Translations under genes and position numbers: made by a program | Shown here: in pieces, positions 27,472-38,048 of the stretch | How the letters are laid out: the number at the start of each line of letters is the position of its first letter | How positions within the stretch are numbered: the stretch's first letter is position 1 | Assembly (NCBI GenBank): GCA_900155405.1 | Contig: LT700188.1 | Span: 930,001 to 994,000 of the forward strand | Origin: Negativicoccus massiliensis | GTDB taxonomy: Bacteria; Bacillota; Negativicutes; Veillonellales; Negativicoccaceae | Length of the DNA stretch: 64,000 nucleotides | Direction: 5' to 3' | The notes under the pieces: model-generated | Databases searched by the model: none | Told to the model about the DNA's origin: nothing | What the model saw: only the letters and a program-made list of their open reading frames with translations

Positions 27472-28812
27472 ATGCGAGGACAGACCATTTCTCGCTCTGC
27501 CTATGTATCCATAGGCCTCATGTTATTTGCATTATTTTTCGGAGCGGGAAACTTGATTTTCCCGGCCTCTCTGGGACAAAATGCCGGTTTGAATTTTCCT
27601 GAAGCGATTATGGGCTTTTTAGTCACCGGCGTCGGTCTGCCTTTGTTGGGCGTCATGGCCATCGGCTACTCCGGCAGTCGTGACCTGCAGGAGCTCGCAT
27701 CACGTGTCCATCCGGTCTTCGGTCTTTTATTTACTATTTTATTGTACCTGACGATCGGACCGTTTTTCGCCATCCCGCGTACGGGAACGGTGTCGTATGA
27801 AATCGGCATTAAACCGTTTTTGGGCGCCGCCACGGGCAATTTGGAATTGTCGATTTTTCTCGCCGTGTTCTTCGGTCTTTCGTGGTGGTTCTCCATTTCA
27901 CCGGCCAAACTCGTTTCGCGTATCGGTAAAGTATTGACGCCGCTCTTACTTTTATTCCTCGGCATACTGATCGTAAAATCCCTGCTTTCGCCGATCGGAC
28001 CGATGCAGGCTCCGACCGCGACATACGCTACTTCCAGTCTGGCGTTTGCGCAGGGCTTTCTGGACGGTTACAACACAATGGATGCGTTGGCGTCTTTGGT
28101 CTTCGGCATTATCATCGTCAAATCCGTCAAACAGTACGGCGCGGAGTTTGAACGCGATATCGCGGCGGCTACGTTTAAATCCGGCTTGATTGCCGCGATC
28201 TGCCTGGGCGTTGTCTACGTTTTTATCGGCAACATCGGGGCGACCAGCGTCACCGGCATCGGCATGCAGGAAACGGGCGCGCCGGTTCTCTCGCTTTCGA
28301 CGCAATTTTACTTTGGTGATCCGGGCGCATTCATTTTGGCCGTCATCGTCGTCCTGGCGTGTTTGACGACAAGCATCGGTTTGATCACTTCCTGTTCCAC
28401 GTACTTCAACGAATTGGTGCCGGCGCTTTCCTATCGCGCGTGGGTATGCATCTTCTCCTTATTTTCCGCGGTAATCGGCATGTTCGGTTTGTCGACGATC
28501 ATTTCCGCCGCGATTCCGGTGCTGATGTTCCTGTATCCCTTGACGATGGTTATGATGGCGCTGACGTTTTTGGCACCGCTTTTTGACAATCGTCAGGCCG
28601 GCTACTTTATTACGCAACTCTTTACATTGGTTCCTGCGCTCTATGACGGGTTGCGCACCGCAGGTTTTGAAATGCCGGCTCTTACGAACTGGATGGCAAC
28701 GAATTTACCGTTATTCGGTTACGGTTTGGGCTGGGTATCTTTTGCGATCGTCGGTTTCATTCTGGCGCTCTGCTATGTGAAGCTCGTGAAAAAAACACCG
28801 ACAACTGTCTAG
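27472..28812 (+). CDS. brnQ: Branched-chain amino acid:cation symporter BrnQ
   Basis: LIVCS-family importer of leucine, isoleucine and valine driven by Na+ or H+. The protein has about 12 transmembrane segments and the family start SIGLMLFALFFGAGNLIFPA; IGPFFAIPRTGTVSYE follows near residue 100. Three closely spaced starts exist; ATG at 27472 (MRGQ) is eight bases from AAGGGG and was chosen. The gene separates rpmH from dnaA, which are neighbours in many bacteria. Confidence 0.93.
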   Translation: MRGQTISRSAYVSIGLMLFALFFGAGNLIFPASLGQNAGLNFPEAIMGFLVTGVGLPLLGVMAIGYSGSRDLQELASRVHPVFGLLFTILLYLTIGPFFAIPRTGTVSYEIGIKPFLGAATGNLELSIFLAVFFGLSWWFSISPAKLVSRIGKVLTPLLLLFLGILIVKSLLSPIGPMQAPTATYATSSLAFAQGFLDGYNTMDALASLVFGIIIVKSVKQYGAEFERDIAAATFKSGLIAAICLGVVYVFIGNIGATSVTGIGMQETGAPVLSLSTQFYFGDPGAFILAVIVVLACLTTSIGLITSCSTYFNELVPALSYRAWVCIFSLFSAVIGMFGLSTIISAAIPVLMFLYPLTMVMMALTFLAPLFDNRQAGYFITQLFTLVPALYDGLRTAGFEMPALTNWMATNLPLFGYGLGWVSFAIVGFILALCYVKLVKKTPTTV

Positions 28813-28818
28813 CCGATA

Positions 28819-28854
28819 AAAAACCGGTCGGAACATTTCCGATCGGTTTTTGTT
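28819..28854 (+). terminator. Terminator of brnQ
   Basis: A 13-bp stem with one G-U pair (28821-28833 with 28837-28849) and a T-run, just after the brnQ stop. Confidence 0.85.
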
Positions 28855-28871
28855 TGCGCTATTCTAAAATC

Positions 28872-28940
28872 GGTGGATATCTGCTAAAATAAAGACACAT
28901 TTACACAGAGTTGTCCACCGACTTATCCTCATTGTCCACA
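28872..28940 (+). promoter_or_regulatory. dnaA promoter region with DnaA boxes
   Basis: Extended -10 TGCTAAAAT at 28882-28890 is flanked by DnaA-box-like 9-mers: GGTGGATAT (28872-28880), TTGTCCACC (28911-28919), TTATCCTCA (28923-28931) and TTGTCCACA (28932-28940). This suggests autoregulation of dnaA. Confidence 0.65.
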
Positions 28941-29002
28941 GCATTAAACCCTTGTTTTACAATACTTTTACTTTTATTTCCACCATTTTCACGGAGAATT
29001 TT

Positions 29003-30475
29003 ATGACCGATATTTTTGACTTTTGGGAAACCGTACTTGCCCGACTGGACGAACGAATCTCTCAGGAGATGTTGAACTGGCTCATGTCGCATGTCTTGCC
29101 GCTGACATTAACGGAAGACACATTGACGGCGCAAGTAAGCAAACCGTTTTTAAAAATCTGGCTCGAAAAAAATCTCTTAAGCGATTTGCAAGCGACTGTC
29201 AACGAAGTGGCCGCACGGCCGCTCACATTGCAAATCACCTTGCCCCAAGCGACGGATGTACCGATACCGCCGGTGCCGTCGACAAACACCACGGAAACTT
29301 TTACATTGCCCGAACCTCCGGTGCCGGTATTCCGCAAACCGACACCGACCGTCGTGCAGGAAACCTCGCCGAGCACTCCACCGGCCGCCGCAGTACAAAC
29401 CCCCGCGGCGCCGGAAAGTGAGTACAACTTCGGCAAACATTCGATTCCCATCGATCCCGCCTGCACCTTTGACAATTTTATTGTTTCCAATTCCAATACT
29501 TTGGCGCGCAGCGCGGCATTCGCCGTCGCGCAACAACCGGCGCAATACCAAAATCCGTTGTTCATCTACGGGCCTTCGGGACTCGGCAAGACCCACTTGA
29601 TGCACGCCATTTGCAACTATGTGCGCGCCCACACGCCGGAAAAGAAATTTTTATTCCTCACGAGTGAAGATTTTACCAATGATTTCATTTCCGCGCTGAC
29701 GCAAAAAGGAGTGGAGCACAACCGTGCTTTCCGGGAAAAATATCGTTCCGTCGATTATCTCCTCATTGATGACGTGCAGTTTTTCGGTAAAAAAGACGGT
29801 ACGCAGTTGGAGTTTTTTCACACGTTCAATGAACTGCTGAACAGTAAAAAACAAATCGTCATGACCTGCGACCGGTTACCGGAAAATATGGAGAAGGTCG
29901 AGCAGCGACTGATCTCGCGTTTCCGCATGGGCCTGGTCGTCGAAATACAGCCGCCGGACTTTGAAATCCGCAGCGCCTATTTACAGAAAAAAGCAGCCGC
30001 CGCGGAAATTTCCATGCCGACGGATGTCGTATCGTTTCTCGCGGAAAATTTTACCGAAGATTTTCGGGAATTGGGCGGCGTATTTAATCGCATCGCCACA
30101 TTGCAGTCATTATCGCCGGAACCGATTACGGTCGAGTGGGCGCAGCAGCAGCTGGCCGATATACTGCCGGCGGAACGTCGCATTATTTTAAACCCGGATA
30201 TTATCATCAACGAAGTCGCGAGCTTTTATAAAATTCGCCGTGATAAACTCGTCGGCAAAACACGTCCGAAAAATATCGTTTTCCCGCGGCAAATCGCCAT
30301 GTTTCTCTGCCGTGACATGTTGGATTTATCCTTTAAAGAAATCGCGGCGGCTTTTAACAAAAATGACCATACGACCGTCATGCACGCTTACGACAAAATT
30401 TATAAAGAACTGCAAACCAATATCAAACTGCAGGAAGAAGTGCAACAGATTCGGCAATTCCTGACCGGCGGATAA
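29003..30475 (+). CDS. dnaA: Chromosomal replication initiator DnaA
   Basis: DnaA binds DnaA boxes and melts the origin. Domain I is at residues 1-80 (MTDIFDFWETVLARLDERIS). A Pro/Thr/Ala-rich domain II of about 70 residues follows, then the AAA+ domain III with Walker A GPSGLGKTH and Walker B LLIDDVQFF. Domain IV ends with the DnaA signature DLSFKEIAAAFNKNDHTTVM. The ATG at 29003 has GGAG six bases upstream; an in-frame start 17 codons earlier lacks one. At 490 residues it is slightly longer than average because of domain II. Confidence 0.96.
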   Translation: MTDIFDFWETVLARLDERISQEMLNWLMSHVLPLTLTEDTLTAQVSKPFLKIWLEKNLLSDLQATVNEVAARPLTLQITLPQATDVPIPPVPSTNTTETFTLPEPPVPVFRKPTPTVVQETSPSTPPAAAVQTPAAPESEYNFGKHSIPIDPACTFDNFIVSNSNTLARSAAFAVAQQPAQYQNPLFIYGPSGLGKTHLMHAICNYVRAHTPEKKFLFLTSEDFTNDFISALTQKGVEHNRAFREKYRSVDYLLIDDVQFFGKKDGTQLEFFHTFNELLNSKKQIVMTCDRLPENMEKVEQRLISRFRMGLVVEIQPPDFEIRSAYLQKKAAAAEISMPTDVVSFLAENFTEDFRELGGVFNRIATLQSLSPEPITVEWAQQQLADILPAERRIILNPDIIINEVASFYKIRRDKLVGKTRPKNIVFPRQIAMFLCRDMLDLSFKEIAAAFNKNDHTTVMHAYDKIYKELQTNIKLQEEVQQIRQFLTGG

Positions 30476-30706
30476 CAAGCGGATGAAGAGCGAAAATGAC
30501 GTGGATAATCCCTAATGTTATCCACTTTACGGGCAGGTATGAGGGATAAGGAGCGCAATTTTATTTTTTATCCACCGACTTATTCACATCAATGCGAATA
30601 ACATTTATAAGCTTTGCCCGTATTATCCACTTATCCACCGAGTCTACTACTACTGCTATTATTTAACTGCAAACAATCAAAACATCGCCATCGTAAGGAG
30701 GCCATC
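30476..30706 (+). other. oriC: DnaA-box cluster between dnaA and dnaN (probable oriC)
   Basis: Six DnaA-box 9-mers: CGTGGATAA (30500, reverse), TTATCCACT (30518), TTATCCACC (30568), TTATTCACA (30580), TTATCCACT (30623), TTATCCACC (30631). An AT-rich tract lies between. Only TTATTCACA fits the strict consensus TTWTNCACA; the others differ in the last base. The global strand flip of genes near 27 kb agrees with an origin here. Confidence 0.75.
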
Positions 30707-31816
30707 ATGAAATTATCGTTACCCACGCAAGCTTTACAATCGGCATTGGACCAAGTAAGCCGTGCCGCCGCACCGAAAGTCGGTAATAATGCGTATGCGG
30801 GCATTTTATTAAGCGCTGCCGACAATATGTTGGAAATACAGGCGACGGATTACCAGGTCAGTGTACGGGTTCGTACGCCGGCGACAGTCACCGAACCGGG
30901 GGAAACGGTCGTATTGGCCGCGTATTTGCCGGAATTGATTAAAAAGTTGTCGGCAGGTACGGTGGAAATCCAAAGTCAAACCGGCGCATCCACATTATTG
31001 ATTCGCGCGGGGCGCAGTGAAAATGAAATGGTAACCGGCGTCGCCGGCGAATTTCCCCGTTTGGATGAATTGGATAATCCGCAACAATTCACATTGCCCA
31101 GCGATCAGCTGCGCGATATGTACAGTTTGACGCAATTCGCTGTCGCGGGTGACAACCAACGTCCGATTTTCAGCGGCATTTTGCTGGAGGCGGGGGAGAG
31201 AGCGGCGCGTATGGTCGCTACCGATACGCACCGGTTGGCATTGCGGGAAGTAACGCTGGCGGATGCGTTGGCGCAGCCGGTGCGTCTGGTGATTCCGGAA
31301 CGCGTGCTCGCCGATGTCGTGCGTTTGTTGCCGATGAATGAACCGGTCGATGTGACGATTTCCTGGCGTCGGGACTATGTCGCGTTCGCGTTTGCGGGCG
31401 TGTATTTCGTGTCCAATCTGATCGCGGGCGAATTTCCGGATTATGAACGCGTTTTCCCGGCGCGTTTTGATGCGAAAGCGGTCATTGATCGGCGGGAATT
31501 TACCGCGGCGTTGGAACGCGCGGCATTAATTTCGCGCAATATGGCGTACAAAACTGTTACCTTAAAATGGGGCGACGACAGTGTGGAAATCAGCGCGACG
31601 AGCGCCGAAGTGGGAAGCACGGAAGAAACGTTACCGGTGAACTATGAGGGCGAAGCATTGGAAATCGTGTTCAACTGTTTTTATCTGCTTGATATTTTAA
31701 AACGTTCGACAGGTGATAAAATTACCCTGCACATCCTGCAGAACGGACCGATGCTTGTGGAACAGGAAAACGATCCGGATTACCGGTATGTGGTCACGCC
31801 GATGCGAGGACATTAA
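30707..31816 (+). CDS. dnaN: DNA polymerase III sliding clamp (beta subunit)
   Basis: The ring-shaped processivity clamp for replication and repair polymerases. 369 residues in three repeated domains; the family's C-terminal end VTPMRGH (usually MPMRL) closes the peptide-binding pocket region. The ATG has AAGGAGG at ideal distance; an earlier in-frame start in the DnaA-box region was rejected. yaaA follows after one base. Confidence 0.95.
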   Translation: MKLSLPTQALQSALDQVSRAAAPKVGNNAYAGILLSAADNMLEIQATDYQVSVRVRTPATVTEPGETVVLAAYLPELIKKLSAGTVEIQSQTGASTLLIRAGRSENEMVTGVAGEFPRLDELDNPQQFTLPSDQLRDMYSLTQFAVAGDNQRPIFSGILLEAGERAARMVATDTHRLALREVTLADALAQPVRLVIPERVLADVVRLLPMNEPVDVTISWRRDYVAFAFAGVYFVSNLIAGEFPDYERVFPARFDAKAVIDRREFTAALERAALISRNMAYKTVTLKWGDDSVEISATSAEVGSTEETLPVNYEGEALEIVFNCFYLLDILKRSTGDKITLHILQNGPMLVEQENDPDYRYVVTPMRGH

Positions 31817-31817
31817 G

Positions 31818-32036
31818 ATGCGGGAAATTACGATTCATACGCCTTTCATTGCGTTAAATGAACTGTTGAAACTCGCCGGCGTAGTGGGTTCGGGAGCGGA
31901 GGCGAAACTATTGATCCGCAGCGGTGAAGTTTGGGTCAACGGCGAACCTTGCACCGTAGTTCGCAAAAAAATTACCGTCGATGATCGCGTCGATGTGCCC
32001 GATCAGGGCAGCTTCACGGTTGTGTCCGAAGCATGA
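31818..32036 (+). CDS. yaaA: S4-domain RNA-binding protein YaaA
   Basis: A 72-residue protein made of one S4 RNA-binding fold (LLKLAGVVGSGAEAKLLIRS, then GEVWVNGE). It lies between dnaN and recF in most Firmicutes and is linked to ribosome or replication functions, though its exact role is not settled. It begins one base after dnaN and overlaps recF by four bases (ATGA). Confidence 0.92.
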   Translation: MREITIHTPFIALNELLKLAGVVGSGAEAKLLIRSGEVWVNGEPCTVVRKKITVDDRVDVPDQGSFTVVSEA

Positions 32037-33106
32037 AAATCGCCACCGTTGCGGTGACGGATTTTCGCAGCTATGCGGAATATTCGCTGACGCTTTCCGC
32101 TCCGACGACGTTGCTTTACGGCCCGAACGGTTGCGGCAAAACGAATCTTTTGGAAGCGATGTATCTCGCTTCCGTGGGAAAATCGCCGCGCACGAGTCAT
32201 GATCGGCTGATGATTCGCCACAGCGCGGAGAGCGCCGCCGTTCGGGTCGATTTTACGCGCCATGAAGTAGCGCAAAAAATCCAAATCAATCTATATAAAA
32301 ATAAACGCAAAGAAATGTGGATCAATGCGACGCCGGTTCGCCAAAAAGAATTGGTCGGGACATTGCACACCGTTTATTTCGGACCGGATGATTTGCAATT
32401 GATCAAAGGCAGTCCGCAGGGGCGGCGCCGTTTCTTGGATTTGAGTTTGGCGCGGGCGAACTCGCTCTATTATGATGCCTTACTGCGCTATAATCGGATT
32501 TTAGCGCAGCGTAATCAACTGCTGAAAGCGCAGCGGGTGGCGGATTTGACACCGTGGGATGAACAGCTGGCGACGCAGGCTGTCTATATTACCCGCGCGA
32601 GATTGCAGGCGTTGGAGGAGTGGAACGCGTTGGTCGGACCGACATCCCAAACCTGGTCGGCCGGAGATCTCAACGTGCATCTGAAATATTCGCGTTCGTA
32701 TGCAAAAAGTGAAGATATTTCCAAAGAGGAGTATTTACATCTATATAAAGAAACGCTGGAACGGGATTTGAAAAGCGGTTTTACCTCCATCGGACCGCAT
32801 CGTGCCGATGTGGTGTTTTACCATGAGGATAAAAATTTGGCCGATTACGGATCGCAGGGCGAGCAGCGGCTCGCCATTTTGGCGTTAAAATTATCCGAAA
32901 CCACGTATTTAAAAGAACATGTCGGCGAATTGCCCGTGTTGCTGTTGGACGATGTGCTCAGCGAACTCGATGAGGAACGGCAACAGGAATTGTTACGCTG
33001 GACCGCCGACCGACAGTTGCAATTGATTATGACCGCCGCGTATCGTCCGAACCGTTTGCCGGAACCGGTCGATATGCGTTGTTTGGAGAAATCCCATGGC
33101 GCGTAA
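32033..33106 (+). CDS. recF: DNA replication and repair protein RecF
   Basis: RecF is an SMC-like ATPase that helps load RecA at gaps. Walker A GPNGCGKTN is at residues 30-38, the signature is YGSQGEQRLAILALKL, and Walker B is LLLDDVLSELD. 357 residues is normal. It overlaps yaaA by four bases and the next gene by 11. Confidence 0.95.
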   Translation: MKIATVAVTDFRSYAEYSLTLSAPTTLLYGPNGCGKTNLLEAMYLASVGKSPRTSHDRLMIRHSAESAAVRVDFTRHEVAQKIQINLYKNKRKEMWINATPVRQKELVGTLHTVYFGPDDLQLIKGSPQGRRRFLDLSLARANSLYYDALLRYNRILAQRNQLLKAQRVADLTPWDEQLATQAVYITRARLQALEEWNALVGPTSQTWSAGDLNVHLKYSRSYAKSEDISKEEYLHLYKETLERDLKSGFTSIGPHRADVVFYHEDKNLADYGSQGEQRLAILALKLSETTYLKEHVGELPVLLLDDVLSELDEERQQELLRWTADRQLQLIMTAAYRPNRLPEPVDMRCLEKSHGA

Positions 33107-33935
33107 TTTAAGTCCTTTACAACAGGTGCTTGCCGTCTGGACGGAGCAATGGAAAGACCGGCCGCCAATGCGGTTGTACCGATTGCAGGAAAGTTGGCCT
33201 GAAGTCGTCGGCAAAATACTGGCGAAAAAATCCTTTATCGGTCAGTATGACGGCTCGACGGTCACGGTGCTGGCGGATAATTCCGTCTGGTTGAATGAAC
33301 TTTTTATTCAGCGGGAAAAAATTATCAAAAAATTAGCCGACCGATTTCCGGAATATACCATCACGGATTTGAAATTTCGTACCGGTCGCCGCGCGCCACA
33401 GGCGCAAAGAAAAGCGGCGGAAAAACGGGAACAGGAACAGATTCCCGCATTGACCGCCGCGCAGAAAGAAGAAGTGGCCGCGTTTTTTACGTCAGTACCG
33501 GATCCGGCCTTAAAACAATCGCTGATTCATTTGCGCGAACGGCAGCTGGCGTTGGAATTGGCGCGACGGGAAGCGGGTTTTGTACCGTGTGGAGTCTGCC
33601 ACCAGTTGACAGACGCGGTCGACGGCACTTGTGAAATGTGCAAGTTGCGCGCGCAGGCGCAAGAACGTCACGCTGTCACCCGCTATCTGAAAGAGCATCC
33701 GGCCGCGTCGTATCGGGATGTCATTGCGGCTGTGGGCACGAGCGAGAGCATGTATGCGCAGGCGCGACAATACTTGATTTATCGGACGCTCGATCATATC
33801 TATCACCGTGTGGAAACGGCGGCGGAGCAGGTGATGCTCGCGAGTTTACTCACCGGCATCGAACCGCAAAAACTGACGGAAGACCATATCCGAAATCTCT
33901 TGGCGAAGTTCGCGCGTAAAGCGGAAGATAAATGA
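33096..33935 (+). CDS. dciA: DciA-type (DUF721) protein with C-terminal zinc ribbon
   Basis: The N-terminal 95 residues match DUF721/DciA, the widespread loader of the replicative helicase DnaB: LYRLQESWPEVVGKILAKKS and VTVLADNSVWLNELFIQREK. Unusually for the family, the protein (279 aa) continues with a basic helical linker and a four-cysteine motif, C165-X2-C168-X10-C179-X2-C182, probably a zinc ribbon, and then a helical tail. The overlap with recF and the place before gyrB support a role in replication. What the zinc part binds is unknown. Confidence 0.8.
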   Translation: MARNLSPLQQVLAVWTEQWKDRPPMRLYRLQESWPEVVGKILAKKSFIGQYDGSTVTVLADNSVWLNELFIQREKIIKKLADRFPEYTITDLKFRTGRRAPQAQRKAAEKREQEQIPALTAAQKEEVAAFFTSVPDPALKQSLIHLRERQLALELARREAGFVPCGVCHQLTDAVDGTCEMCKLRAQAQERHAVTRYLKEHPAASYRDVIAAVGTSESMYAQARQYLIYRTLDHIYHRVETAAEQVMLASLLTGIEPQKLTEDHIRNLLAKFARKAEDK

Positions 33936-33992
33936 CGTAAAATAAAAAATAAGCGAATTTTATTCGTCTTGATACTTACCCCATATAAAAAT

Positions 33993-34025
33993 CAAAATAG
34001 GCCCGTAACGGGCTTATTTTGATAA
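33993..34025 (+). terminator. Terminator after dciA
   Basis: CAAAATAGGCCCG-TAA-CGGGCTTATTTTG stem with one G-U pair; the downstream arm supplies the T-run. Confidence 0.75.
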
Positions 34026-34085
34026 AATAAGTATATTTTTCAAATTATTTATAGTATACTATATATATTAAGATAAAAATTTTGA

Positions 34086-36012
<1,927 letters not shown>

Positions 36013-36014
<2 letters not shown>

Positions 36015-36037
36015 AAAACGGCTTCGGCCGTTTTTTT
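36013..36037 (+). terminator. Terminator of gyrB
   Basis: AAACGGC-TTCG-GCCGTTT with a UUCG tetraloop and T7; overlaps the stop codon. Confidence 0.92.
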
Positions 36038-36302
36038 GTGCGAAATTTCCGTTGAATATACGCGTGTGAATGGTATAAATCCATTCACGGATAACGAAAT
36101 GTCACATCAAAAATAAAAATCAACTGAAATGATCTTAGTACCAGATATGGAAATAAAAAGTAATATACTATTCATCATCTACTATATACGCAGATTAAGT
36201 TGTTAAAATAGTGTCAAAATCAATGGAAACTAAAGCAAAAATGATGAAGTACAGGGAAAAATAATAATAAAAAGGAATTTTTACGAAAAAAAGTATTTTG
36301 GC
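36038..36302. other. AT-rich gap with a palindrome before lysP
   Basis: No gene is seen. The palindrome GTGAATGG-TATAAAT-CCATTCAC (36066-36073 with 36081-36088) looks like an operator, but it is about 215 bases upstream of the lysP promoter. Confidence 0.45.
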
Positions 36303-36330
36303 TTGCATTTTCAGACCTTAATGCTATAAT
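36303..36330 (+). promoter_or_regulatory. Promoter of lysP
   Basis: TTGCAT (36303-36308), 16-base spacer, TGC-TATAAT (-10 at 36325-36330). Confidence 0.8.
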
Positions 36331-36367
36331 TGACCTAATTAAAAAAAGGAAAAGAAGGTGATGACAG

Positions 36368-37885
36368 ATGGCGGAACCTCATTTGACAGACGGCTATCTT
36401 CCGGGAGAAGAGAATGCTCCGAAATTGAAACGCAGTCTGAAAGCACGTCATATGAACATGATCGCCATTGGCGGCGCCATCGGTACCGGCCTTTTCGTGG
36501 CCGGTGGGGAATCGGTTTCCCAAGCGGGCCCGGGCGGTGCGCTGCTCGCATATTCGCTCATCGGTATCATGGTGTATTTCTTGATGACGAGCTTGGGGGA
36601 AATGGCCACTTACATGCCGGTCTCCGGTTCATTCGGAACGTACGCCGCGCGATTTGTGGATGAGGCATTCGGATTTGCACTCGGTTGGAACTACTGGTTC
36701 AATTGGGCCATTACATTGGCGGCGGAACTGGTCGCCAGTGCTCTGATTATGAAGTATTGGTTTCCCGATACACCGTCCATTGTCTGGAGCGCGTTATTTT
36801 TTGTTCTGATCTTCGGCTTAAACTATATGTCGACGCGCTTATTCGGTGAAAGTGAATTTATTTTTGCCGGCGTGAAAGTCATGACCGTCATCGTGTTCCT
36901 CTTTGTCGGTGCATTGTTAATCCTCGGTATTGGCGCGGAATCGCCCGGATTTACGAACTGGACGGTCGGAGAGGCGCCGTTTGTCGGCGGCTGGGCGGCC
37001 GTTCTCGGGATTTTCATGATCGCCGGATTCTCGTTCCAGGGCACGGAAATGATCGGTGTCGCCGCGGGCGAATCGGAAAATCCGAAAGAAAACGTACCGA
37101 AAGCGATCAATACGATTTTCTGGCGTATTCTGCTGTTTTATCTCGGTTCCTTTACGGTCATCGGCTTCCTGATTCCGTATACGGATCCCAACCTTTTGAA
37201 CAGTTCGGTGGAAAATATCGCCATCAGTCCGTTTACGCTCGTTTTTGAACGTTTCGGTTTACCGGCGGCGGCGGGCATTTTAAATGCCGTTATTTTGACG
37301 GCGGTACTTTCGGCGGGCAACTCGGGCGTGTATGTATCGACCCGTATGCTGTACGCGTTGGCCGCGGAAGGCAAAGCGCCGAAAGCGTTTCTGAAAGTCA
37401 ATCAACGCGGTATTCCGACCAATGCATTGTTTGCGACGGCCGCGTTTGGTCTTGTCGCATTTCTCACGAGCTTCATCGGTGACGGCGTCACCTACAACTG
37501 GTTGATCAATATTAGCGGTATGGCGGGCTTCATCACCTGGGTCGGCATCGCGATTTGTCACTATCGTTTCCGTCGCGCGTATATTCGCCAGGGTTACAAT
37601 TTGAATGATTTACCGTATAAAGCGTCGTTATATCCGTTCGGTCCGATCTTCGCGTTGGTCCTGTGTCTGATTGTTATGGCGGGGCAGAACTACACCGCCT
37701 TTACCGGTCAGGAAATTGACTGGTATGGGGCCAGCGTCGCGTACGTCGGCATTCCGGTATTCCTTGCCGTGCATTTTTGGTACAAGATGAAACACAAAAC
37801 GAAATTAATTCCGTTGGAAGAAGTCAATTTGGATCCGTATGACGATGAATTGCTCGCGCAAAGCGGCGAAGAAGTCGATGACTGA
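36368..37885 (+). CDS. lysP: LysP-like lysine/amino acid permease
   Basis: APC-superfamily permease of 505 residues with 12 transmembrane segments. It resembles E. coli LysP closely in several places: LKARHMNMIAIGGAIGTGLF, SQAGPGGALLAYSLIG, TSLGEMATYMPVSGSFGTYA and FGFALGWNYWFNWA. Lysine is therefore the best guess, but related permeases take other cationic or aromatic amino acids. AAGGTGA lies before the ATG. The C-terminus ends in an acidic tail. Confidence 0.85.
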   Translation: MAEPHLTDGYLPGEENAPKLKRSLKARHMNMIAIGGAIGTGLFVAGGESVSQAGPGGALLAYSLIGIMVYFLMTSLGEMATYMPVSGSFGTYAARFVDEAFGFALGWNYWFNWAITLAAELVASALIMKYWFPDTPSIVWSALFFVLIFGLNYMSTRLFGESEFIFAGVKVMTVIVFLFVGALLILGIGAESPGFTNWTVGEAPFVGGWAAVLGIFMIAGFSFQGTEMIGVAAGESENPKENVPKAINTIFWRILLFYLGSFTVIGFLIPYTDPNLLNSSVENIAISPFTLVFERFGLPAAAGILNAVILTAVLSAGNSGVYVSTRMLYALAAEGKAPKAFLKVNQRGIPTNALFATAAFGLVAFLTSFIGDGVTYNWLINISGMAGFITWVGIAICHYRFRRAYIRQGYNLNDLPYKASLYPFGPIFALVLCLIVMAGQNYTAFTGQEIDWYGASVAYVGIPVFLAVHFWYKMKHKTKLIPLEEVNLDPYDDELLAQSGEEVDD

Positions 37886-37893
37886 ATCACAAT

Positions 37894-37925
37894 AAAACGA
37901 TCCCGAAAGGGGTCGTTTTTTTATT
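37894..37925 (+). terminator. Terminator of lysP
   Basis: ACGATCCC-GAAA-GGGGTCGT stem (one T-G pair) with GAAA loop and T7. Confidence 0.88.
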
Positions 37926-37985
37926 ATACAAAAAGTTAAACAATGAAAGCAAAAGAAATAATAATTCGCCATTTACAGGGCTGGT

Positions 37986-37994
37986 TGCTATAAT
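37986..37994 (+). promoter_or_regulatory. Extended -10 promoter of the RND efflux operon
   Basis: TGCTATAAT about 55 bases before the adaptor gene; no clear -35. Confidence 0.5.
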
Positions 37995-38048
37995 ATATCT
38001 AAACAAAAAAATCGCCGTGGCAAAAAGACGATAGATGGAGGCAGCATA

